From Favolaschia claudopus (Eukaryota > Basidiomycota > Agaricomycetes > Agaricales > Mycenaceae): a stretch of DNA of 64,000 nucleotides. The notes under the pieces were generated by a model that was not told where the DNA came from, made no database searches, and was given only the letters and a program-made list of their open reading frames with translations. The DNA is taken from NCBI GenBank assembly GCA_037176885.1, contig JAWWNJ010000012.1:930001-994000 (forward strand). The letters are read 5' to 3'. The translations under genes were made by a program, and so were the position numbers. Below, piece by piece: positions 10,079 to 20,500 of this stretch. Every line of letters begins with the position of its first letter. Positions within the stretch are counted from its first letter, which is position 1.

Positions 10079-12036
10079 ATGTCTTTGAGGTTCCCAGCTC
10101 TCATTGCCAGTGCTCTCGTATTTTCTGCACAGGCACTGGCCAAGTGTCGCAATACACCTGGCAGCGCTGGTTGGCCCGATGAACCGTCATGGCGCGCTTT
10201 GAACACAACGGTGGGCGGGCGGCTCGTACCCGTTGTGCCGCTTCCAGAATATTGCAAAACTCTTCCCGGTGGTGAATGTACCGACGATCAATGGACAAGC
10301 GGACTCTTTCGCAGTCAGATCCCCGGCGCTATTGATCAGGTTAATAGGGACCCCACTTCCTCATTCGAGTCTTCGACTAATGATCACTGAAACACAGGAC
10401 AACTGGGCTCAAGGATACGATCTTTCCCCGCCTTCCCTGTGCTTCAGAAACTCGAGCTCGTGCGGACAAGGCGACCTTCCGTTCTATGCAGTCGAGGTGG
10501 AGACTATCTCGGACGTTCAGGTATCTCTTTATTATCAGGTTCTCCTCTCAATGCATGAGTTGAATTATATCGTCTGCAGGCCGCCGTCAAATTCGCTAGC
10601 ACGTACAACCTCCGCCTCGCAGTGAAATCATCTGGGCACGACTATCTCGGACGCTCGACCGCACCAAATTCCCTCCTCATTCACATGGCGAAGGTCGCAA
10701 ACGTTGACTTCACCGACAATTTTCTCGTCGACGGCAAAAATCTGGGCTCCGCCGTGACTGTCGGACCCGGTGTTCATTTGCAAGATATCTACATGCAGAC
10801 GAAAGCGCGCGGGAAGATCGCTATTGGAGGAACCGCGGCGACTGTGTGCGCCGCTGGGGGCTACCTGCAGGGTGCAGGGCATTCGGCACTCTCGCCGCTT
10901 CTTGGATTGTCTGCGGATAATGTCCTGGGTACGTTATCGAGTTCCGACCCATCTTGAAATATGCGTAGTACTAGTGTTGAAACTCCAAGCGTTCAGAATT
11001 TCAGATCGTGGTTGCTGATGGTACGCTGCTGAAGGTCAATAGTGCAGAGAACGCGGATTGTGAGTCTCACCATATGTTTTCTTGGACCATCCGAATTTTA
11101 ACTAAAATATCCACACAGTATTTTACGCGTTGCGCGGCGGAGGCGCGGGTAGCTGGGGCGTAATCGTCTCAGCCACCCTTCGCACCTTCCCGACCTTCAA
11201 CGCAACCGTCGGCCTGATTCAAATCCAGGCATCAACAAACGCAGCAGCTGCCGCTATCGCCCGCGTCAATGCAAAACATATATTCGATTTCGACGTCGTC
11301 CACGGTGGACAATACTTCTATCTCAGACGACAACTCAACTCCTCTGCCTCCTTATTCCAATTCGAGACCATTCTCCCTAAAATAACTTTGGACGAAGGCA
11401 GAGCTATGATCGCTCCGTCTCTGCAAGATATGTTAGCCGTGCCGGGCGTGTCACTGGTTTCGGAGGAGATAGAAGAAATGCTTGTGAACGATGTGTTGTA
11501 CAATGCCGACGATAATGCAGGAGGGAATGGGGTTATGGGATCGAGGTTGATTCCAGCTGCGTCGTATGAGGGTCTCGAGGGACCGGCGACTGTTGAAAAG
11601 GTGTATCTTGAGCTGTTGGATGCGGGTGCTCCTGAGTGAGTTGTTTCTCTTTTCTGATGGCGCACGGCCAAGACTCATGTACGTCGTCTCACATATAGTC
11701 ATTTTGCAATCGGCGGTATCTGACAACATTGGTTTGTTTCAGCTTATCGTCCCCACCGGTTGGGATGATTCCGCCTCGCTCGATGATATCAAACAGATAC
11801 GGGGAGCATTCCAACATACCTTCCTTCCCATTCTCGAACAGCTCTCTGGACCTGATGCAGGCGCGTATTCAAACGAGGCGGACACATTGGAGCCCGACTT
11901 CCAGACGACGTTTTTTGGCCCAAATTATGCGAAGCTGAGTGCTATCAAGGCGAACTATGACCCGGAGGATCTGTTCATCGTTGCTACGGGGGTTGGGAGT
12001 GAGAGGTGGGATCAATGGGGGATGTGCACTATTTAA
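10079..12036 (+). CDS. Secreted FAD-linked oxidoreductase, BBE-like
   Basis: A hydrophobic signal peptide (LIASALVFSAQALA) precedes the PCMH-type FAD domain. KSSGHDYLGRS contains the His of the covalent FAD site, and ATVCAAGGYLQGAGHS carries the Cys of the second attachment plus the glycine loop. VVADGTLLKV and LRGGGAGSWGVIV follow, and the berberine-bridge C-terminus has FQTTFFGPNYAKLSAIKANYDPEDLF and GVGSERWDQWG. The supported exons are 10079-10339, 10398-10519, 10580-10928, 10997-11059, 11119-11635 and 11743-12036. Family members oxidise alcohols or sugars with O2 outside the cell. The join from 11635 to 11743 does not keep phase with a normal intron, and the usual PAWR-type segment is not visible there, so the gene may be damaged or have an unusual junction. 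Confidence 0.85.
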
Positions 12037-13142
12037 TGTGACCGGTTTCGCGAACCTAAAACGCTGTCCTTTCTCTCTGCCGTTCCTTGCCTATAGTATA
12101 AGTAATCACCCACCGGTCAATCTTCCGCCCGCTTGTTCCAGCGCAGAGCTCAATTCCGATTACTGTATTCCGGATTGTAAGTCTTTGAAGAGAATCAAAT
12201 CGCACGGGTTGCACTCTAAGGGAGATGCGGGAGGAGATAGAGAATGTCATACAAGCGGATCTGTTCGTTATGTTGTATTTATGAATGATCGAGCTACCAG
12301 AATGGACCCCATTGATTCAATTACCGCCTCTGCCTGTCAAAACAGCTCAAGCAATCTTTCGCTGGCCCGCCCCTCCGGCGCTCCTACTAAGAAGCTGAAA
12401 ATCAACCTGGGAATCCCACCGATCCGAGAATTCATTGGTCGAGAGATAATAATTAAAGGCACATCTGGGGATGGGATTCAGAACAAATACGCACCTGAGA
12501 GTATACAGAAACATGTTCTGATTTTGTCCACCGCGTTTTCAAAGCCTCGAGCTCCATTGAACTAGCGTATCATCGATGAGCCCGGCGTCGACAAACCCGG
12601 AGAAGGGTCGGGATGTACGACCAATCACGATAAACAGCTATTTCAAATATCTCCCGTTCAAGTTCAGGCGGGAGGACTGGTTCCATCAAGGTTCCATTCA
12701 ACACGCCGACGTTACGACCAAGTTACGACAGCTTTGAGGACTGAGGTTCGGGAGGAAGAGGGTATGGGAAAAAACTGTCAATCAGTGATTGATGCCATCA
12801 ACTCTCGTCTCCTTAGCTCTTCCCCCCATCTTCCTCGTTACTCATTTATGTGGTGTTGAACGTATTTACGGTCGTACTATTTCACCGGTGAGCCATCGAG
12901 CTGGGCGGCATGGCATTCTTTGACCATACGTGCATCCGAGGCTTGAAACCAACTTGAAACTGAATTCGATTTCATTGAGTTCGATGAATTTTCCAAATTC
13001 CAGGTATGCGCAATTGGTTCCATTGGTCCAACTGTTTGCTTCTCATCTTCGGGCCCCCAGGACGGGCAACTCGATCTGTTGTCGAAATGCGGAAGTCTCA
13101 AACAACGATTGACAGCCAGTCACAGGTCTTACTTTTCGCTTC
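12037..13142. other. Intergenic
   Basis: A plus-strand frame running to 12565 is mostly an out-of-frame extension of the oxidase exon followed by unremarkable sequence. No gene or repeat was recognised. Confidence 0.45.
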
Positions 13143-14327
13143 ATGTTCCCGACTACCATGAGCCAACCGACCCACAACTTGAAGCCCATTCACGACTGGT
13201 TTCCAAATGAAATGCTTGCATCTATCATACGACATTCACCGGTCTCAGACCTTTTTGCTCTTTGTACGGTCTCCCGTCAGATGCACGACATAGCCACCCC
13301 TGTCCTCTACCGCACCGTCGTCATCTACTCGACCCCACGAACTTTAGAACTATTTCGTACTCTTGAGGAGCGGGAACAGGGAGCGGAGCTCCCACTGACT
13401 CCGTACATACGATGCTTTCGTATTCATCAGAATTTTGACTTGTGAGTAAACCTTCATGAGTGGCGGAACAACGCTCACTGCTGTGCTGAAATATAGACCT
13501 CTACCTCCACTTATGATGAACGCCTTGACTCATCATCTGGCTCAAATGCGTCTTCTCGACACCTTAGATCTCTCTTCGCCCAATGCCCTCGATTTCACAG
13601 AGGTTCTCGAAGACATCTACTTCCCGAAACTTTCCAGGCTTCGTCTTCTTCTCACCGACAAAACTGCAGCCCATTTCCCTGCCTTTCTGAATCGCCACCG
13701 TACGATTGTCGAACTTGGGTTCGGCCCTTTCCTCAACGAAGGGATGGAGTTGTCGGGTCGTATTCGGCTACCGAACCTTCGCTTTTACGACGGCCCCAGC
13801 CCACTGCTCTCCTTCTTCGACCTGCAAACCACATCCCTCGAACAGGCATGCCTTCAATGGTTTCCTCTCAACCGCGACGTCGTTCGGCCCTTTGCGTACC
13901 TTGCCTCCTCGTCGCCCCGTCTCAAAACTTTGGTCGTCATCTCGATGTTCTCGACTCTGGGTGTGGTGCCGATTCTTGAGAGTGTCGCAAAGCACCTGCA
14001 TGGCATCCAGATCCTGCGGTTCCAAACGCCGAGGCAACAACATTTCTTCCACATTTCCGAGGTGCGTTTTCATTCCCTCGACCACCAATCTGTCTTCACT
14101 TTTGCTCAACATCTGGTTTGTAGGATGACATCGCACATGTCGCGAACCATCTTAAAAATTTGCCTATGTTGACTGTGCTGGAATTCCCTCGACGACGGTT
14201 CACACGGGATTCGGAAAGTGACGAAAAGATCATGGATGCGCTCAAATTATGGCGTAGTGCATGTCCGAAGCTGTCGGAAGTAACTTTTCGTGCGTGTGAT
14301 CGTCTTCTCGAGCGAGGGATCTTCTGA
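13143..14327 (+). CDS. F-box-like protein with leucine-rich tail
   Basis: Exons are 13143-13441, 13497-14061 and 14124-14327. The N-terminus has the degenerate F-box-like pattern of Agaricomycetes: DWFPNEMLASIIRHSPVSDLFALCTVSRQMHDIATPVLYRTV. The rest is a run of amphipathic leucine-rich segments (LLDTLDLSS, LSRLRLLLTDKTAAHFPAFL, RLKTLVVISMF, MLTVLEFPRRRF). Such proteins are presumed substrate adaptors of SCF ubiquitin ligases, but these expanded families are largely uncharacterised. Both introns keep frame. An in-frame ATG at 13158 is an alternative start. The protein is a little short (about 350 residues), with an abrupt end. Confidence 0.75.
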
Positions 14328-15310
14328 AATTCGGAAACAAATGCCTAGAGGATTCTCGCTGGCAATGGGCTCAAGGGCGTTGGTCTCCGATGAACAAGGA
14401 TAGAAATCTGGATCATATGCTGTATTCAAAGGCGAACCCTGCATCCCCTTGTGCCCTCTGAATTTACTTTTTTGTCTGTCAACAGTCAGATACCCGAATG
14501 GGAAGAGGGCTGAGCGCTAGAAACGTGAACCCGTAAAGTTGCTGTATTCAGACACACCTTCATCAATATCCTGTGCGTTTCTCGAGCTGACAAGCATATC
14601 CGAGTCCCTGCCTTTGTGTCTACATAAGCGCCCGTTAATTAAAAGTGTGAGTGATAATCATCTCCACTGTAACGTTCACCAAAGTGCAGAGTTTATCGAA
14701 TTTTGGGTTGAATTCGTGTCTGGTCGGCGCCAATCTTGAACAGTGGGAGAGAATCTGATATAGTCGGGATACCGCACACTCAATCAATTAATTGTTGCAG
14801 CATTCAGACGCTACACAACGACGACGCTCAGACAAAAATTTATTGCCAGCGCCTATCTGCTGTGCCAATAAATTTGACAGTTTGCTTTCCTGCCACGAGG
14901 TTGTCGGAACCTGTTCAAGGTGAGTCACTGAATCAGCCCTCAATCGAATTAATGAGAACCCAACGACCTTGTTTTCGGTCTTCTAGCATCCTAATGATAC
15001 CGTCGCTCTCGCTGAGCGCTCTACAGCCATACAAATAGTTTCAGGACGTGAAGCAGACGTGAACCCGAAGATAATCGCCTCCGGAGTACGGGATAAGGCA
15101 GTGCCGTCGCGCTTAGGTTCGTAGATGCCAACCAACGATTTCATTAATCCGTCCTTGTCCTTTGACGTGCTGTCAAACGTTCAAGGTAGCGAGCCTGGAC
15201 GGTACATAAATCCGCTGCAAGCAAGTAAGGCACGCGTCGCCCGCTTTCGCCTGCCTCCCTGTTCCTCTCCCTTTCTCTTCCCTTCCACCTTCACATTTTT
15301 CAAACACCCG
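14328..15310. other. Intergenic
   Basis: No gene, repeat or RNA was recognised. Short frames on the plus strand have no motif. A pyrimidine-rich leader occupies about 15250-15310 before the next ATG. Confidence 0.5.
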
Positions 15311-16215
15311 ATGGCCCCCCTAGCCACTATCCGTTTAGCGACTCTATGTTCGTGCATTCAATCCATACCTCCTTAAAGCCATCTGAATACGATCTTCAGC
15401 GGCCTCTCTGATTTTCACTCTCATCGCCTTGGGCATTGCAGCCGACTTGACTTCCACCAGTCTCAAATTCCTCAATGTTTACTTTACGTTTGCCGCGCTT
15501 GGGATTGCTACTGCGGTGTTGAGCTTGTTGACTCTCCCGCTTATGTGCGTTTGTCTGCAGCTCTGCTTCTTTAGTTACTAAATTTGTTCAGGATTTGGCT
15601 TGAGATTACACGTCCTGGGGGTCCCACCTCTATGATTATTGTTGAGATGCCGTGGCTATGTGCGTCTAAACGTCTCTTCTAATATCCTGATGTCGCTTAA
15701 CGTCTTGGAATGATTAGTTTTCCTCTCGATACTATGGCTTGCCACCGGCGCTCAGGCTGCGCAAGTGAGATCTATCGGCTTTTGGTTCGCATGTGCCGAC
15801 CTGGGCGATGGGTTGGATAGCATTGATGCTGGCGCTTGCCACGAGATGTCTGCTCTGGAGGCGTTCGCTTTCTTGAATTGGCTGCTTTGTGCGTTTCCCA
15901 TCCACCTCTTCTCCACTTCACTTTACTCAACATCTATCCTTTCTCTTCTCGATTTCAGTGATGGGATACGCCCTCACGCTGCTGGTTATGTCTCTCGTTA
16001 CGGCGAATAGGAAACAGACTAATGTCTGGACGAGTTCCGTCGCTAACGCCCCCTTTGGCTCGGGTGCTCCGGACGCTGGGGTGGGCGGTACGACAACGTC
16101 TACTGGTGGGTCGTATGGTGGGCATGCGATGACTTCCACTGCTGGTGGACATTCTAGGCCCACGACGTATAATACGTCGGGATCTGTTCAGGCTGGAACG
16201 GTACATCATGTATGA
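15311..16215 (+). CDS. MARVEL-like four-TM protein
   Basis: Five exons encode four hydrophobic helices: ASLIFTLIALGIAADL, LNVYFTFAALGIATAVLSLLTL, FFLSILWLATGAQAA and AFAFLNWLLLMGYALTLLVM. Between helices 3 and 4 is the MARVEL-type loop with two cysteines (FACADL and DAGACHEMSALEAF). The exon from about 15721 to 15891 reads through without an intron. The cytosolic tail is Gly/Ser/Thr-rich (SGAPDAGVGGTTTSTGGSYGG) and ends THHV-like HHV at 16213-16215. MARVEL proteins of fungi sit in the plasma membrane, often in eisosome-like domains. The assignment to the family is by topology and loop motif only. Confidence 0.8.
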
Positions 16216-16430
16216 TGCGCCTCGTTCTGCCTCTGCTTGCTCGGTTTCGCTCCCTGCTGCCACGATTTTTGGCGAACAGTAAGTAGTATGTTGATATCGC
16301 CCGCGGGCTACTAGCTCGCAAATGGATTTTTTTATGAGGGCTTGTTTCGGGTAGACGTTGTATTTATATATCTGGAGCTCAATGCGTGAATGACAGTATA
16401 TCTACTTAGTGCCCAACCTCCACGTTCACT
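16205..16430 (+). repeat. 3' UTR duplicated at 23694-23890, copy A
   Basis: Starting at the last codons of the MARVEL-like gene (GTATGAT at the stop), the 3' flank matches 23694-23890 with many substitutions and indels. Conserved runs include TCGTTCTG, GGTAGACGTTG(T/C)ATTTATATATCTGGAG and ACAGTATAT. The block is in the same orientation in both places. Confidence 0.7.
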
Positions 16431-16643
16431 TGAGTCCGGCCCACTTAAATCATGCTATGGATGGAGGATGGTGATTCGGGGTAGGACTCAGGATAAGTTG
16501 TTTAGTCCTAAGGATATCAAAGTTGAGGTAGACAGCGCGCTTATTTTCATGTGGTCTCAGGTCTGTGAATCAAATTTTTGCGTGGGAACATCAGGTGATC
16601 GTGACGCTGACGAATATTTAAATTTTGCTGACGTTGAGAGTGA

Positions 16644-17105
16644 CTCGGACTAGGACCCCGGTTTATACACCCAAATGCCAGATCCCGGTTCGGACAAAAA
16701 TCGCGGGTTTGGGCCAAGAAAGCTAGATGCCGTTCGGACAAAAATTGGGGGGACGGAGCCCAGGTACCTAGATCCGGTTCGGACAAAAATTCGGCTGTCG
16801 CAGAGGGTTGAGTCCGCCGACGACAAGCCGAAGGTCGAGGAAAAAGCGAATTCTTGAAACTGGTGGAGAAAATAGCTAGATTTGGTTGAAAGAGCGCAAG
16901 AAACACGTCGGGAAGAAAAATTGAGCGTTTTTGATGGTGAAAAGCAGAAAATCATCCACTTTTGGCAGCTTACGGCATCATAGGCTACCTCCGGTTCGGA
17001 CAAAAACTGCCCTATCCACCCCGAAACTGGTTCGGACAAAAATTGGGGGTTTTGGCCGATTTGGGATCTAGCCTTCAAAGGGATAAACCGGGGTCCTCTC
17101 GGACT
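16644..17105. mobile_element. MITE with 15-bp TIRs and 8-bp target duplication
   Basis: The left terminal repeat AGGACCCCGGTTTAT (16652-16666) is perfectly inverted at 17083-17097. Both ends are flanked by CTCGGACT (16644-16651 and 17098-17105), a perfect 8-bp direct duplication. The 446-bp interior has no transposase and holds five same-direction copies of GGTTCGGACAAAAATT-like sequence (near 16686, 16731, 16775, 16992 and 17029). An 8-bp duplication suggests mobilisation by a hAT-like (or P-like) transposase; that class assignment is inference. The element lies downstream of the MARVEL-like gene. Confidence 0.88.
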
Positions 17106-17571
17106 TCACTTCCGCGACCATCAGCATCAAGGGCAACGTCAAAGCTCAACAGTCCTGTGCGAGGGTGGTTTGCACGCACGTACCGTACAGAGGCCTTGAG
17201 ACTCTCCACTGGCGCTCATGACCCCGAAAAACGTCTGACTTGACTCTTGAGCTTGCCAGCCTCCAAAAGTTCCCTGATCAGTTGAGTCGGACAGTCCCGA
17301 CCTCAACTTCGGATCCTTAATAATGCCTCGCTTCTGGTTGATGATCGACGGGCGCTGCTTATGTTTCTCCTTCTGGGTCGCATTGCTCTCCGACCGCGCG
17401 GGATCGCCCTAGGAACCAATTCAGAAGTCCTCGCGGCACAGACAGCGAATTGCATTGGGTGTAAGTAACCGCGCGGGCGGCGTCGAACGTCCGTTCGCAT
17501 CGGGACCCTGGATATGGTCGACGCGCCGATAGCTTTCCTCTTTCCCACTTTGTTCCCTCTGAGGGTGCTAC
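17106..17571. other. Intergenic
   Basis: This is the promoter region of the EF-hand/ZZ gene. No TATA box or other feature stood out. Confidence 0.4.
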
Positions 17572-20500
17572 ATGCCTTCTTTCTCAAAAATCTTCAAACG
17601 GCACCGTACAAGGAGCATTGTCGACGATGAGGCCAGGGCACTCGGTGCCGGACCGTCCGATTTCAGCCATCTATCGCTGGCTGTACCAATTCCCGACCTT
17701 CGCTATAGCACCTCGATGCCGCACTTGGTCCTTCCTCAGAACGGATTCCCCATTGGCGCTCCGAATGGCACGAACGAGAGGTCCAATATGATCGACCTCC
17801 CACCTGTAGACCAGTCTAAGCTAAGAGTATCAATACCCAACGAAGGGCGAGACGATTCGAAATTGCTCCCGCCAACTCCCTCGTCCCCGCAAGTCAGCCC
17901 AGCGCGTTCCGAGCTCGGTGACACTTTAGGAGAGATGTGGCACAATATCGAGGATCGCTCTGGGAATCTTTCAAAGGCGGAAAAAGTCATCGACAAGATT
18001 AGTGACGCTGCAAGTACGCTCAGATTTATTTCTCATCTGTACACTTTTCTCAAATTTCTTCGATAGGCACTGCGATGAACGCACAGGCCTCTTCGGAAGG
18101 GGTTGTTGGCCTGGTCAAGAGTGTGATGGCCAACGACGAGGTGAAGGCAATAGGAAACGCGATTCTCGAGGGCGTTCCCGCAATAATGAGCGCTCTGGAA
18201 GTTTTGACGGAGGTCCACCCTTTCCTCAAGGGTACGGATTCGTTCAATCTTTATGTTTTTAACTGACTGACTCGTTTTCAGCCGCGTACCTCCCTTTCAA
18301 ATTGATTTATCACCAGTACAGTCTTCGCGTTGCCATCATTTCTTCCTGACTTCATTCAATGTTAGAGAGACCCAGCGGAGAGATAACGACCGGAAGCGGA
18401 CCACGCTCTTTGGAAAGATCAAGGACGTTATGATGATATTATTAGAGTAAGTTTTGCGCAGTCATACGTGTTTACCTTTTACTCAGAGATGGACAGCTTG
18501 AAAAGCTTCGGCAAAGACGATACTCGCACTACACCCGAGGGGAAACCTGTTCTCAGTCGCCTCGCTTCGATCTGCCAGGATATGAAGAAAGATATCGAGG
18601 AATGTTATAATGGTATGGGGTCTTTAAGCTGGGCGAGCAATCATTCATATTTTACAGTGCTCAATGTGCAGGAGAAGCGTTCCTTGGGGATCAAGTTTCT
18701 CAAGGCGTCGATCTGGAACAAGGAGCTCGGCTCCTACGCAGCGAGATTTACGAACAGACGCGAGGAACTTACCTTTGCACTGAGCCTAAGATCCGTTGTA
18801 ACGATTGAGGAGATGAACAATAAGTGAGTGTTGACTTTTGGGATTTCTTCGGATACTCTAAATCTGCTTTGCGTTTAGTATGAAAATGTATGTGTCTTCA
18901 TTCTTTTTCGCCATCTGTCCGATGACTGTCGCCTCGTAGCATGATGCAGATGTTTTCCACAATGCTGACGCCACAAGAACGAGACATGGGACGTTGGATT
19001 CAACTGAACGGCGGCGAGAAGACCGTGATGAAAGACGATAAGAAATGTGCTGCCATGATCAAATTCCAGGATTCCTTAGCAGCTACTACTGCCACCGTCA
19101 CGGTCAGCCACGACCGCGGTGGACGGCTCCCAGTGACTGCCGACGATGACGGCAAGAAAACCGACAAACTCATTGCGGAGTTGCGGAAAGAGTATCGCGA
19201 AGACGTTCGAGCCGTCATTCGCGAGAATATGGAGAGTTACTCGAAGCGGTTTGCGATGGGTTTGGAGGATTTGGGGAAAGACCTTGGCAATAAGATCCAG
19301 CATCAAGGTGATCGATTAATCAAGTACCTCAGAGGCGGCCCGCATCAGCGGATTAAAGACAAGGTGCGTTTTGCCGCCCAAATCACTTGGCGTGGGGTAT
19401 TGACTTGAGAGTCTTCAGATCGTCTACCGAGTCTGGAAAGACCAGGTCGGTCGTGGAAATTCCTTTCTTCTGCTCGTTACGGTTTTTTGACATCGTCGAT
19501 CTCAGGGCTGGAGAGGAAGCGCCAAAACTCGAGTGCTGGTGCTCGCGCTACGCGACTACCTCGTCGAGCGGGTCGAGCACAGCAAGCTTGCTTCATTGCC
19601 GACCGAGATAGCGCAGAAGAAACGACCAGTTTCCAAGGTTCCGACGATTAGAAAAGATGAAGAGAGCGAAGATGAGGACGATGACCCTGAGACGGATATT
19701 TCCGTTGCGTTGCCGGATAGCTGGATGACATCGTATCTCCAAGTGAAGCGTCTTCGCTATCTTGAGCGTGTGTGTCTCATCTTAGTGCCCAAAATATCAG
19801 CTTACCGTTTGAGTTAGAGGCTTTGGATCCCGATTCTTCCGGGTTCACAACAATATCCGAGATAAATGGTTTCTCGCAAGCCCGTCCTGCTGAGTGGAGG
19901 TCAGTCAATCCGCTGCCTGATAAGATCGACAACTAAATACACCTTAGCTTCCCGCACTGGGTGTCGTATTGGGCAATAGGATGGCAAATCTACGCTACAA
20001 AGTATTGCGTTGAGATTGAGGAACTCTTCGGGCAGATGATCCTGTTGAAGAAACAGATTGCCATCAAGATGCCGGGGAATACAAGATACGTGAACGACTA
20101 CATCGAGGGCTGCTGGCAGCATGTCACGGCGCTGACGTCCAGCATCGAGCGATATGATGGGCCGGAGACGTGGCTCGAGGAAAAATTCGCGGCGTATTTA
20201 CAGGCGCAAGAAAGCATGCTAAAAGAGCGGCTGGAGAAGATTCAGTATGACATTGATGCACTGGACACCGTCGCTCTGATCCTCCACGGGGATCGCATCG
20301 AAGGTGTACGTTTTTTCAGTTGACCGTATGCATTCATTCGTGAACTGATCCGCTTCGATACACTGGCAGTCAATTTTCGTATTGCTAGCAATACTGCTTC
20401 GAAGACACGTCGCGAAAATGCATATTGCCCTCAAGCAAGAGCTGCATCACGAAGAGCTCTGGGACGACATGGACACTGTCACCTGGGTCGTGGATGCTGC

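Noticed and set aside
11939..12565. 208-codon plus frame after the FAD oxidase
   Set aside because: Its first part is an out-of-frame reading of the oxidase's last exon and the remainder lacks any family signal.
16547..17078. Minus-strand frames with repeated FLSEP peptides
   Set aside because: They translate the GGTTCGGACAAAAATT motif of the MITE and cross both its ends; not a gene.
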